Shown here in pieces: positions 17,322 through 26,185 of a stretch of DNA of 64,000 bases. Location of the stretch: positions 186,001 to 250,000 of the forward strand of contig JBFXDS010000005.1 in the NCBI GenBank assembly GCA_050180895.1, written 5' to 3'. Within the stretch, counting starts at the first letter, position 1. Every line of letters starts with the position of its first letter. Source of the DNA: JBGPEQ01 sp050180895 (lineage in GTDB: Bacteria; Pseudomonadota; Alphaproteobacteria; Dongiales; Dongiaceae). A program made the position numbers and the translations under genes. The notes below the pieces were generated by a model. That model worked only from the letters and a program-made list of their open reading frames with translations, searched no databases and was not told the DNA's origin.

Positions 17322-19466
17322 ATGAGCGCCGCCGACCGGCCGCCGCCGCGGCGCGGCCTCGGCAAGCTGTTGCGGCCGGAGTCGATCGCCGTCATCGGCG
17401 CCTCCGAGGAGCCGTCGCGCATCGGCGGCCGGCCGCTTGCCTATCTGCGAGCGGCGGGGTTCCAGGGGCCCATCTATCCCGTCAACCCGAAGCGCCGGAC
17501 GGTCCAGGGGCTGCCCGCCTTCGCCGCCATCGGCGCGGTACCCGGCCCGGTGGACCTCGCAGTCATCGCCGTGGCGGCGGAGCAGGCGGTCGAAACGATA
17601 GCGGACTGCGCCGCTTGCGGCGTCGGCGCCGCCGTCATTTTCACCGCCGGCTTCGCCGAGACCGGCGCCGCGGGTGCCCGGCTGCAGGAGCGCATCGCCG
17701 CCATCGCGCGCGAGACCGGCATGCGCGTGCTTGGCCCCAACTGCCTCGGCCTCTTCGGCACCGAGAACGGTGTCTACCCTACCTTCACGACCACGCTCGA
17801 CCGCGGCCTGCCACAGTCCGGCCGCCTGTCGATCGTCAGCCAGAGCGGCGCCTTCGGCAGCCACCTCTTCTTCGCCGCTGCCGCCCGCGGCCTCGGCATG
17901 CGCTACTGGATCGCGACCGGCAACGAGGCCGACGTGGACGTGGCCGAGTGCCTGCGCTGGGTCGCCGAGGATCCGGGCACCGACGTCATCCTCGCCTATA
18001 CCGAGGGCGTGAAGGATGCCGGCCGCTTCATCGAGGCGCTGAGGGTGGCGCAGGCGCAACGCAAGCCTGTGGTGTTCATGAAGGTCGGCCGCTCCGCGGT
18101 CGGTGCCGATGCAATCCGCTCGCACACCGCGTCGCTGGCCGGCGCCGATGCTGTCTATGACGCGGTGCTGCGGCAATATGGCGCTTATCGCGCCGCCACG
18201 GCGGAGGAAATGGTCGATGTCGCCTATGCCGCCAGCCATGGCCTCTATCCGGCCTCCAACCGGCTGGGGCTGATCACCATCTCCGGCGGCGTCGGCGCAC
18301 TGATGGCCGACGCGGCGGCCGACCGAGGGCTTGAGGTGACGCCGATGCCCGAGGCGGCGCAGCGCCGGCTCAAGGAACTGGTGCCCTTCGCCTCGCCGCG
18401 CAACCCGATCGACTTGACGGCGCAGCCCTTCAACGACATCGGGCTGGTGGCGCGCAACCTCGAGATCGTACTGCGCGAGGGCGGTTACGACGCGGTCATC
18501 GCCTTCTTCACCAGCGTCGCCGGCTCGCCCGCCATCGCCGAGCCGCTGCGTCTCGCCGTCCGCGATCTCCGCGGCCTGCGGCCGGACGGCCTGTTCGTGC
18601 TGTCGGCGCTGCTGCCGGACGCGCTCCGCTCGGCCTACGAGTCCGATGGCGTGCCCGTGTTCGAGGACCCCTCGCGCGCCGTCGCGGCCGTCGCCGCGCT
18701 CGCCGGCTTTAGCCGCTGGTTCCGGCAGCCGCCAGCCGACAGGCCGCTACCGCCGCGGCCGAAGCGCCCCCTTCCGGCCGCCCTGGGCGAGCAGGTGGCG
18801 AAGCGCCTGCTCGCCGAGTGGGGCCTGCCGGTTCTCGACGAGCGGCTGGCGCGGACGGCGGACGAGGCGGTCGCGGCCTTTCGCGCCCTCGGCCGGCCGG
18901 TGGTCCTCAAGCTCGCCTCGCCCGACATCCCGCACAAGACGGAGGTCGGCGGCGTGCTGCTCGGTCTGCGGGATGCCGCTGCCGTCGGCGATGGGTTCGC
19001 GGAGCTGATGCGCCGCGCCGCCGCGCGGGCGCCCGTCGCGCGCATCGACGGCGTCCTCGTGGCACCCCATCTGGAGGACGGTGTCGAGACCATCCTCGGC
19101 GTGCAGCGCGATCCGGTCTTCGGCCCGGTCGTGCTGTTCGGACTCGGCGGCATCTTCGTCGAGGCCCTTGTCGACGTCGCCCTGCGCGTTGCGCCGATCG
19201 ACAGGAGCGAGGCGCTGGCCATGATCGGCGAAATCCGTGGCCGGGCGATCCTCGAGGGCGCCCGCGGCCGGCCGCGCGTCGACATCGAGGCCCTGGCGGA
19301 TGCCCTCGTCGGGCTGTCGGCGTTCGCGGCCGCGCATGCGGAGGAGATCGATTCGATCGACCTCAACCCGGTCCTCGTCCTGCCGCAGGGGCAGGGCGCA
19401 TTCGTCCTCGATGCCCTGATCGTTCCGCGGGCTGCGGCCGCCACGTTGACCGGAGAGTCGCGATGA
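17322..19466 (+). CDS. Acetate-CoA ligase (ADP-forming)-type acyl-CoA synthetase
   Basis: 714 residues in the fused order of NDP-forming acyl-CoA synthetases. A CoA-binding domain opens with VIGASEEPSRIGGRPL. A ligase-CoA domain carries the phosphohistidine segment IRSHTASLAGAD. An ATP-grasp domain closes the protein (VVLKLASPDIPHKTEVGGV, then VLFGLGGIFVE and IDLNPVLV). The family interconverts acyl-CoA + ADP + Pi and acid + CoA + ATP. It starts at ATG 17322, four bases after the lipoprotein stop, and its stop overlaps the aminotransferase ATG (ATGA), so the two enzymes probably act together on one amino- or acyl-intermediate. The substrate is not deducible. Confidence 0.92.
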   Translation: MSAADRPPPRRGLGKLLRPESIAVIGASEEPSRIGGRPLAYLRAAGFQGPIYPVNPKRRTVQGLPAFAAIGAVPGPVDLAVIAVAAEQAVETIADCAACGVGAAVIFTAGFAETGAAGARLQERIAAIARETGMRVLGPNCLGLFGTENGVYPTFTTTLDRGLPQSGRLSIVSQSGAFGSHLFFAAAARGLGMRYWIATGNEADVDVAECLRWVAEDPGTDVILAYTEGVKDAGRFIEALRVAQAQRKPVVFMKVGRSAVGADAIRSHTASLAGADAVYDAVLRQYGAYRAATAEEMVDVAYAASHGLYPASNRLGLITISGGVGALMADAAADRGLEVTPMPEAAQRRLKELVPFASPRNPIDLTAQPFNDIGLVARNLEIVLREGGYDAVIAFFTSVAGSPAIAEPLRLAVRDLRGLRPDGLFVLSALLPDALRSAYESDGVPVFEDPSRAVAAVAALAGFSRWFRQPPADRPLPPRPKRPLPAALGEQVAKRLLAEWGLPVLDERLARTADEAVAAFRALGRPVVLKLASPDIPHKTEVGGVLLGLRDAAAVGDGFAELMRRAAARAPVARIDGVLVAPHLEDGVETILGVQRDPVFGPVVLFGLGGIFVEALVDVALRVAPIDRSEALAMIGEIRGRAILEGARGRPRVDIEALADALVGLSAFAAAHAEEIDSIDLNPVLVLPQGQGAFVLDALIVPRAAAATLTGESR

Positions 19467-20737
19467 CGGATATATCCGGCATGTTGAAGACATTCGACAC
19501 GGACTCGCAGGCGGCGGCCGGGCCGGCCGATGCGGCGCTGCGGGCGCGGGCGCGGCGGGTCATTCCCGGCGGCCTGTGGGGGCATCAGAACGCCGCGCGG
19601 CTGCCCGCCGGCTATCCCCAGTTCTTCGCCCGTGGCGAGGGTTGCCGGCTGTGGGATGTCGACGGGCATGAATATATCGACTTTATCTGTGCCTGGGGCC
19701 CGATGGTGCTGGGCTATGGCGACCCCGACGTCGAGGCCGCGGCGGCGGCGCAGCGCCGCCAGGGCAGCGGCTTCAACGGCCCGACCGAGCGCGCCGTCGA
19801 GCTGGCCGAGCTCATGGTCGAGATCGTCCCGCACGCCGACTGGGCGATGTTCCAGAAGAACGGCACGGACGCGACGACGGCTTGCGTCATGATCGCCCGC
19901 GCCGCGACCGGCCGCCGCAAGGTATTGGTGGGCCGCGGCGCCTATCACGGCGCCGTTCCCTGGTGCAACCCGTTCCCGGCCGGCTCCACGGCGGAGGACC
20001 GGGTGCATGTCTTGCCCTACGACTACAACGACCCGTCGAGCCTGTCGCGCGCCGTCGACGAGGCGCGGGGCGATCTGGCGGGCATCATCGTCTCCGGCTT
20101 CAAGCACGACATTGGCGGCGATCACGAGCTGCCGACGCCGGAGTTCGCCCGCGCGGCGCGCGTCCTCTGCGACGAGACCGGCGCTGCGCTGATCGTCGAC
20201 GATGTGCGCGCCGGCTTCCGCCTGCATCTCGGCGGCAGCTGGGAGCTGGTCGGCGTGCGGCCGGACCTTGCAGCCTGGAGCAAGGCCATCGCCAACGGCT
20301 ATCCGCTGGCGGCCGTCACCGGCAACGACCGCTTCCGCGAGGGCGCGTCGGGCGTGTTCGTCACGGGATCGTTCTGGACCGAGGCGGTGCCCATGGCCGC
20401 CGCCATCGCCACCCTCGGCAAGCTGCGCGCCACCGACGCCATCGGACAGATGCGGCGGATGGGCGAGCGGCTGCGCCAGGGCCTCGCCCGTCAGGCGGCG
20501 GCGCACGGCGTCCGCCTGCGCCAGAGCGGCCCGCCGCAGATGCCGCTCGTCCTGTTCGACGACGATCCCGAGCGCAGGAAGGGCTGGCTGTTCTGCACCG
20601 AGGCGCTGAAGCGCGGTGTCTACCTGCACGCGACCCACACGATGTTCCTGTCAGCCGCTCACACCGAGGCCGATATCGACCAGGCACTGGCAGCGACCGA
20701 CGCAGCGCTGCGCGAAGTCGCCCGGCAGCTCGGGTGA
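19463..20737 (+). CDS. Class III aminotransferase (glutamate-1-semialdehyde aminomutase-like)
   Basis: 424-residue PLP enzyme. Fold type I class III signatures: IPGGLWGHQNAARLP and LWDVDGHEYIDFICAWGPMV early, the PLP-phosphate segment NGTDATTACVMIARA, and AALIVDDVRAGFRLHLGG with the PLP-ring Asp. The lysine that forms the Schiff base is in AAWSKAIANGYPLAAVTGN. It resembles the HemL-related group found outside heme operons. It is translationally coupled to the upstream ADP-forming CoA ligase, suggesting a two-step catabolic route for an amino compound; this is inference. Confidence 0.9.
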   Translation: MTDISGMLKTFDTDSQAAAGPADAALRARARRVIPGGLWGHQNAARLPAGYPQFFARGEGCRLWDVDGHEYIDFICAWGPMVLGYGDPDVEAAAAAQRRQGSGFNGPTERAVELAELMVEIVPHADWAMFQKNGTDATTACVMIARAATGRRKVLVGRGAYHGAVPWCNPFPAGSTAEDRVHVLPYDYNDPSSLSRAVDEARGDLAGIIVSGFKHDIGGDHELPTPEFARAARVLCDETGAALIVDDVRAGFRLHLGGSWELVGVRPDLAAWSKAIANGYPLAAVTGNDRFREGASGVFVTGSFWTEAVPMAAAIATLGKLRATDAIGQMRRMGERLRQGLARQAAAHGVRLRQSGPPQMPLVLFDDDPERRKGWLFCTEALKRGVYLHATHTMFLSAAHTEADIDQALAATDAALREVARQLG

Positions 20738-21117
20738 TGGCGTTCGCGGGCGCCAGATGACGCCGGAGGTTCTCGCGGAGCAGGCCGCTTTCCGCAGGGA
20801 TCGCGTGGCAGTCAAAGCGCTGCGTCGAAAGGCATCGGTCCGCCCGTGACTATTCTGTGGCAGCGAGATTAGGGGCCTGTCCACGCTAGCGCCCGCTGAG
20901 GAAGCCGTGTAGGCGTGTATTGATAGCGGCCGATCTTCCGTATCTAGCCGCGGCCAAGCCTGATTCTCGACCGGACCGAACTGATGCGCCCCAGGTGAGC
21001 GGCGCCGCGGCGAAGGCGACGGCACACCCAGGCCTCGCTTCGAGATCTCCCGGGCCCATCGATGTTACCCGCTGCGCTAGAACAACCGGGCAACCCCTTG
21101 CTCAACGCGGAACCTCC
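20738..21117. other. Gene-poor intergenic stretch
   Basis: 380 bp between the aminotransferase and the radical SAM gene. I see no convincing coding frame, hairpin with T-run, or recognisable promoter. A 30-codon frame from ATG 20757 lacks a good ribosome site. Confidence 0.5.
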
Positions 21118-22701
21118 ATGAAGCGCTTGCGGGTCACCGTCCTCGATCTCGTCAGCAAAGGGCCGTCGAAGAGCCTGTACGCGCGCCTGATGAGCGCCAA
21201 CCTCGCGAGCATCATGCCGCAGATCGTCGCCAGCTGGTGCGAGGAGCTCGGTCACGAGGTCCGCTATGTCTGCTACACCGGATTCGAGGACCTGACGCTG
21301 GAGCTTCGCGAGGAGACCGATGTGCTGTTCGTCGGTGCCTTCAGCCGCTCGGCGCAGACCGCCTATGCCGTCAGCAATCTCTATCGGCAGCGCGGCGCCG
21401 TCACGGTGCTGGGCGGTCCGCATGCCCGGTGCTATCCCGAAGACGCGGCGCTCTACTTCGACTACGTACTCGGCTTCACCGATAAGACGACCATCGACGA
21501 CGTGCTGCGCGAGCGGGCGCCGCATCGGCCGCTGGGCCGCTGCCTGAGCGCGGCGCGCCAGCCGGCGGCGCTGCCCGGCGTGGCGGCGCGCTGGAAATTC
21601 ATTGCGCAGACGATCGCCAAGGCGCCGACCTTCAAGGCGGTTCCCATGATCGGCAGCATGGGGTGCCCCTATACTTGCAGCTTCTGCATCGATTCCGTCG
21701 TCGACTACCAGCCGCTCGCCTTCGATCAGATCCGCGAGGATCTGCGCTTCCTGCTCGGCAGGCTGCGGCGGCCGGTCGTCGGCTGGCACGATCCGAATTT
21801 CGGCGTCCGCTTCGACGACTACATGTCGGCGATCGAGGAGGCGGCTCCTCCAGGTCGCATCCGCTTCGTCGCCGAGAGCAGCCTGTCGCTGTTGTCGGAG
21901 CCGCATCTCAAGCGGCTGCAGGCCAACGGCTTCGTTGCGATCCTGCCGGGCATCGAGTCGTGGTTCGAGCTGGGCAACAAATCCAGGACCGGCCGCAACG
22001 TCGGGATGGAAAAGGTCCGCCAGGTCGCCGATCACGTCAACATGATCCTGCGCCACATCCCCTTCGTGCAGACGAACTTCGTGCTCGGCCTGGACAGCGA
22101 TGCCGGACGCGAACCGTTCGAGCTGACCAAGCGGTTCTTCGAGTTGGCGCCGGGTGCCTACCCGGCCTTCTCGCTGCTTACCGCCTATGGCCGTGCCGCG
22201 CCGCTCAATCTCGAGCTGCAGCGGGCCGGTCGCGTCCTGCCCTTCCCGTTCTTTCTCCTCGACGGCAACCATGCGATGAACGTGCGGCCGCTGAACTACG
22301 GCTGGGCGGAGTTCTACGATCTGGCGGTCGACGTGACGCGCTACGGCATGAGCGGCGCGCGGGTATGGCGCCGCCTTGCCGTTAATCGCGGCATGGTGAC
22401 GAAATCGCTCAATCTAGTGCGCGCCACCTCGTCCAAGCGCGCGAAGTTCCAGGCCCGGGTTCGCGCGCTCCTGGATAGCGACTCCGGCGTCCGCCGCTTC
22501 TTCGACGGCGAGAGCCGGACGCTGCCCGATTTCTATGTCGAGCGCATCCGGCGGATCCTCGGCCCCCTGTGGGACGCCCTGCCGGCCGGCGCTCTGATGC
22601 ATGACGAGAATGCTTACCTGGCCGATCCGCGGGGGCGCACGATTGGATGGGAACCTGGAGAACCGGGACCGCGCCCGACGAGTCTGCGGCGCGCAAGTTG
22701 A
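21118..22701 (+). CDS. B12-binding domain radical SAM protein
   Basis: 527 residues from ATG 21118. Residues ~30-140 read as a cobalamin-binding domain (TDVLFVGAFSRSAQTAYAV, then VTVLGGPHARCYPEDA). The radical SAM motif C183-x3-C187-x2-C190 is in SMGCPYTCSFCIDS. The barrel continues through WHDPNFGVRFDD and VAILPGIESWFELGNKS. A long helical C-terminus has no assigned function. It is a different subgroup from the protein at 9361-11001 but shares the organisation. Substrate unknown. Its stop lies 26 bp before an EcfG-type promoter, so it precedes the stress island rather than belonging to it. Confidence 0.88.
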   Translation: MKRLRVTVLDLVSKGPSKSLYARLMSANLASIMPQIVASWCEELGHEVRYVCYTGFEDLTLELREETDVLFVGAFSRSAQTAYAVSNLYRQRGAVTVLGGPHARCYPEDAALYFDYVLGFTDKTTIDDVLRERAPHRPLGRCLSAARQPAALPGVAARWKFIAQTIAKAPTFKAVPMIGSMGCPYTCSFCIDSVVDYQPLAFDQIREDLRFLLGRLRRPVVGWHDPNFGVRFDDYMSAIEEAAPPGRIRFVAESSLSLLSEPHLKRLQANGFVAILPGIESWFELGNKSRTGRNVGMEKVRQVADHVNMILRHIPFVQTNFVLGLDSDAGREPFELTKRFFELAPGAYPAFSLLTAYGRAAPLNLELQRAGRVLPFPFFLLDGNHAMNVRPLNYGWAEFYDLAVDVTRYGMSGARVWRRLAVNRGMVTKSLNLVRATSSKRAKFQARVRALLDSDSGVRRFFDGESRTLPDFYVERIRRILGPLWDALPAGALMHDENAYLADPRGRTIGWEPGEPGPRPTSLRRAS

Positions 22702-22726
22702 GATGCCGACCGCCGAGATCCGGCGG

Positions 22727-22751
22727 GGAACCTCGAACGCACCTTCACGTT
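22727..22751 (+). promoter_or_regulatory. EcfG-type promoter for the CBS gene
   Basis: GGAAC (22727-22731), 16-bp spacer, CGTT (22748-22751): an exact match to the EcfG consensus. The CBS gene begins 95 bp downstream. Confidence 0.75.
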
Positions 22752-22846
22752 GGACCTCGAAAGGCGCAGGAACCGGCGGCCGCGGCGAGCGGTGCGGTCG
22801 GCAACCTCGCATGTGATCGACAGTCCAAGTCAAATGGAGCAGAGCC

Positions 22847-23266
22847 ATGAAGATCAAGGACATCATGACGTCCGACGTACAGACCACATCACCCGCCGAC
22901 ACCGTTCAACAGGCGGCCAAGATCATGGCGAAGATCGATGCCGGCGCTCTGCCGGTGGCAGAGAACGATCGCCTCGTCGGTATGATCACCGACCGCGACA
23001 TCTTGCTGCGGGCCGTCGCGCCGGGACTGGCGCCCGATCAGTGTACCGTCCGCAGCGTCATGTCGGACGGCGTCAAATATGTCTATGAGGATGAATCGAC
23101 CGACGATCTGGCGCGCAACATGGCGGATCTGCAGATGCGGCGCTTGCCCGTGGTGAACCGCGACAAACGGCTCGTCGGCATCGTCTCGCTTGGCGATCTC
23201 GCGACCTCGGGACGGGACCGCGAGACGCGGGCAGCCATCGCCGGCGTGTCCAGGCCCGCTGCCTAA
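22847..23266 (+). CDS. CBS-pair domain protein
   Basis: 139 residues made of two CBS motifs in tandem (first MTSDVQTTSPADTVQQAA to MITDRDILLRAVA, second RSVMSDGVKYVYEDESTDDL to VGIVSLGDLA). CBS pairs bind adenosine nucleotides and often act as stand-alone energy or redox sensors. GGAG precedes ATG 22847. An exact EcfG-type promoter upstream places it in the general stress regulon by inference. Confidence 0.92.
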   Translation: MKIKDIMTSDVQTTSPADTVQQAAKIMAKIDAGALPVAENDRLVGMITDRDILLRAVAPGLAPDQCTVRSVMSDGVKYVYEDESTDDLARNMADLQMRRLPVVNRDKRLVGIVSLGDLATSGRDRETRAAIAGVSRPAA

Positions 23267-23340
23267 GTCGCCAGGGTTGCCTCCCCGGCGTGGGCGGCAT
23301 GTCCGCCCACGCCGGGAGTGTTTGCTGCGCGACCTTCCCA

Positions 23341-23979
23341 TCAGCCGGAGGCGACAAGGCTGCGCGAGCGGTCCCGCGGGTGCTGCAGACAAGGCGAGCC
23401 GCCGACCTGGCGCTCGTGCTCGCGAGGACCGGCGACGGAGGCCCGTTCGATCCGTCCGCCATCGGACTCGCCGCGATAGAACACGTGCTGGCCGATCCGC
23501 TGGCCGGGACCGGACGATGTCGACCAGCTCGGCTTCACCGCGGTCGTATGGAACCACAGCGCTCCGTGCGTCGGGTCCGCAGTGCAGCCGCGATAGATTG
23601 CTTGCGCGAGCGTCAGGCTTTCGCGCAGCGCTTGCAGATCGCGCGGCTCGTCGCTGCGGCCGTCGCACCACCAGGAGAACTGGCATTGATGAAGCCGCTC
23701 GCCGCCTTGCTGCACGACGTCGCAGACTCCGGCGGGGAAGTTGCTGTTACGCGTCCGGTTCATGACGACGTGGCCGACGGCGAGCCTGCCGGCTTCGGAT
23801 TCGCCGCGCGCCTCGTGATATATGGTCAGCGCGAGGCAACGGAGTTCCTGCGTCTCGCTGCTTGCATGGGCGACGACGGGAAGGAGGACGAGCCCGACCA
23901 GCAGCGCCAGTGCCGACGCCGCGGCGCGGGCGACGCGGGGCCCGGCTGGAGGCTCCTTGGAATACCGTTGCGCGCGCAT
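23341..23979 (-). CDS. Cell wall hydrolase, SleB/CwlJ family
   Basis: 212 residues with a long Sec signal (core ASALALLVGLVLLPVVA). The hydrolase_2 domain begins LALTIYHEARGESEAGRLA, containing the catalytic Glu, and continues VGHVVMNRTRN and CQFSWWCDG. SleB-type enzymes cleave peptidoglycan; in non-sporulating Proteobacteria they remodel the wall. The DUF1328 gene lies 34 bp upstream on the same strand, with an EcfG-type promoter before both, so it is probably stress-induced. The last 40 residues are hydrophilic and atypical. Confidence 0.88.
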   Translation of the reverse strand: MRAQRYSKEPPAGPRVARAAASALALLVGLVLLPVVAHASSETQELRCLALTIYHEARGESEAGRLAVGHVVMNRTRNSNFPAGVCDVVQQGGERLHQCQFSWWCDGRSDEPRDLQALRESLTLAQAIYRGCTADPTHGALWFHTTAVKPSWSTSSGPGQRIGQHVFYRGESDGGRIERASVAGPREHERQVGGSPCLQHPRDRSRSLVASG

Positions 23980-24013
23980 GTCAGGGCCTGTGTCGACAGG
24001 GACGGGCGACGGC

Positions 24014-24175
24014 TCAGCCGCCGACCAGGCTCGTCACCGTCATCACCAGGAAGACGATGAGGAAGATGAAGAATAAAATCTTTGCGATTCCCGTCGCGGC
24101 GGACGCGATGCCGCCGAATCCGAGAACGCCCGCGACAATGGCCACGACCAGAAAGATGAGCGCCCAGTAGAGCAT
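24014..24175 (-). CDS. DUF1328 small membrane protein
   Basis: 53 residues, almost entirely hydrophobic with two membrane spans (MLYWALIFLVVAIVAGVLGF, then AKILFFIFLIVFLVMTV). This matches the DUF1328/YtjA family well. GAGGAC lies before ATG 24175, which is preferred over earlier in-frame starts. Function is unknown; the family is repeatedly linked to stress. Transcription probably starts at the EcfG-type site 24305-24281 and continues into the SleB gene. Confidence 0.9.
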   Translation of the reverse strand: MLYWALIFLVVAIVAGVLGFGGIASAATGIAKILFFIFLIVFLVMTVTSLVGG

Positions 24176-24280
24176 GGTTGGGTCCTCGTCTGCAGTGGAA
24201 TTGGGCATTCGACTCCGGCGCCCGTGTGTGGGCACCGGTCGCGGCTTCACAAGGATCGAAGCGTGCGCCTCGGCCGTATC

Positions 24281-24305
24281 AACGTGCCCCGTAGGGAAAA
24301 GTTCC
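24281..24305 (-). promoter_or_regulatory. EcfG-type promoter for DUF1328-SleB
   Basis: Read on the minus strand: GGAAC (24305-24301), 16-bp spacer, CGTT (24284-24281), exact consensus. The predicted leader is about 100 nt. It sits just after the histidine kinase stop. Confidence 0.75.
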
Positions 24306-24310
24306 GTCGC

Positions 24311-26134
24311 TCAGCCGGAGCCGATGGCGGGCGACGCGCCCGACTCCCCGCCGGCGCTGTCGGCGACGGCGACATCGAACAACTCGCCGGGCGGCGCCTC
24401 CTTCGACGGATCGAGAGGAAAGGTCAACGTCGTCGTCGTTCCCGGCGGGCCCGACACGGTCAGCGAACCTCCCAGCTGGCGCGCCAGCGCCTCGGTCAGC
24501 GTTAGGCCGAGGCCGGACCTCTGGCCGGAGCCGTCGCCCGCGTCTCCCGCCGAGGTTCCGATACCATCATCGGCCACCGACAGATTGGCGATGCCGTCCT
24601 CCAAGGCGAGTCGAACTTGGATCGTGCCGGTGCGTCCGTCGGGAAAGGCGTGCTTGAAGGAGTTGGTGACCAGCTCCGTCACCAGAAGGGCCAGCGGGAC
24701 CGCGCGCTCGATCTGGAAGTTCACGGCGGCGATATCGAGTGCGCAGCGAACCTGCCAGAAGGAGACGCCCGAGCCGTCCTGCAGCAGCCGGCACAGCTCG
24801 CCGAGAAACGTGCGCAGATCCACCGTCTTCAGTCCCTCGCTTTCATAGAGATGACGGTGGACGAGACCGAGAGTCTGGATGCGCATCTTCAGCTGCTGCA
24901 GTGCGATCCGCGCGGTGTCGTGGCGGATGCCCTTCGTCTGCAGGTTGAGCAGGCTGATGACCGTCTGCAGGTTGTTCTTCACGCGGTGATGGATCTCTCG
25001 CAGCAGCGTGTCCTTCTCCTCCAGCGCCTCCTGCAGTTCCCGGCGCCGCGTCTCGAGACGCGTCGCCATCTCCCCCAGCGTCTCGCCGAAGCGGCGGATC
25101 TCCACGGGCGCGCCGGTCAGATCCGCGCGCGCGGAGAGATCGCCCTGGCTCATGGCCTTTGCCGTGTCGGTGAGGCGCCTGGTCCATCGCGTGACGACGA
25201 CGCGCGTGCCGAGCCACGCCGCGAGCAGGCCGGCCGCCCACATCGCGGCGATGCCGAGCAGCTGGATCGGCAGGTCCTTGTCGAACCAGCCGATGATCTG
25301 GGATCGCGGCAGGCCGACGAGGATGAACAGAGCGCCGCGGCGCATCGGCGCGACGGCATAGATCCGCTCCAGGCCGTCGCGGCCTTCCGCATCGATGGTG
25401 ACCAGCGTCTGCCCGTCGATGATCGGCGTGATCGGCAACGCCGGCATGCCGCCGTTGCCGGTTTCGGTCGGATGCTCGAGTCCGGTCAGGACGGTGCCGT
25501 TGCGGTCCAGCAGATAGATGGCGCCGCCGCGGGGCAGCCCGCGGAAGCGCTCGAACGGCTGCAGTTCCGCCAGATCGATGCTGATCGCGAGAACGCTGCC
25601 GACCTCCCCTTGCGGATCCGGCACTGGTCGCGCCAGCACGATGGCCGGCACATTCGGACCGCGCACGAAAACGCGATCGCTCAGGAACATCGTCCCACTT
25701 CGGAGGACTTCCTGGAACCAGTCGCGGTCGGCGACGTTGACATTCGTATAGCTGGCATTGTTGCTGCACAGCACGGTGCCGTCGGGCGCGAACAGGATCA
25801 GCGCGGCATAGATCGGATACGGCTCGATCGCCGAGCGCAGCACGCGACTGCATTGCTCGGTCTGCGCTTGGTTGGGCCAGACCACCGTCTCTGCCGCGAC
25901 CTTGTCGAGCAGATTCTCGGACTGGTCGATCAGCGTCCGTTCATAGCTCGAGGCGAGAACGGCGAAATGCTCGGTATTCTCGCGGACGCGCGCGAGCATC
26001 TCGCCGTAGGCCCCGACCGAGGCGACGATGCTCACCAATGTCGGCGGCAGGGCGAGGACCGCGAACAACAGCATCAGGCGATGCCCGAGCGGATCGATCC
26101 ATCGCCACACGGCGTCTCGAAGTCCGAACTGCAT
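24311..26134 (-). CDS. Sensor histidine kinase, Cache-HAMP-HisKA_2 type
   Basis: 607 residues. A membrane helix near 18-42 and another near 285-305 flank a ~240-residue periplasmic Cache-like sensor domain. HAMP follows (TDTAKAMSQGDLSARADL). The HisKA_2 phosphoacceptor is EIHHRVKNNLQTV, and an HATPase_c domain carries TELVTNSFKHAF, VADDGIG and GLGLTLTEALARQ. HisKA_2/HWE kinases next to phyR typically phosphorylate PhyR in the general stress response. The gene starts 51 bp after phyR on the same strand and is probably cotranscribed. The signal sensed is unknown. Confidence 0.92.
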   Translation of the reverse strand: MQFGLRDAVWRWIDPLGHRLMLLFAVLALPPTLVSIVASVGAYGEMLARVRENTEHFAVLASSYERTLIDQSENLLDKVAAETVVWPNQAQTEQCSRVLRSAIEPYPIYAALILFAPDGTVLCSNNASYTNVNVADRDWFQEVLRSGTMFLSDRVFVRGPNVPAIVLARPVPDPQGEVGSVLAISIDLAELQPFERFRGLPRGGAIYLLDRNGTVLTGLEHPTETGNGGMPALPITPIIDGQTLVTIDAEGRDGLERIYAVAPMRRGALFILVGLPRSQIIGWFDKDLPIQLLGIAAMWAAGLLAAWLGTRVVVTRWTRRLTDTAKAMSQGDLSARADLTGAPVEIRRFGETLGEMATRLETRRRELQEALEEKDTLLREIHHRVKNNLQTVISLLNLQTKGIRHDTARIALQQLKMRIQTLGLVHRHLYESEGLKTVDLRTFLGELCRLLQDGSGVSFWQVRCALDIAAVNFQIERAVPLALLVTELVTNSFKHAFPDGRTGTIQVRLALEDGIANLSVADDGIGTSAGDAGDGSGQRSGLGLTLTEALARQLGGSLTVSGPPGTTTTLTFPLDPSKEAPPGELFDVAVADSAGGESGASPAIGSG

Positions 26135-26185
26135 ATGCGTTCATAGGACCTGCGCCATCGTCCTGGCAATCGCAGGCGAAGGAGT

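Noticed and set aside
20757..20849. 30-codon frame downstream of the aminotransferase
   Set aside because: No ribosome site and no domain or signal features.
24617..26146. 509-codon plus-strand frame
   Set aside because: Antisense shadow of the histidine kinase.
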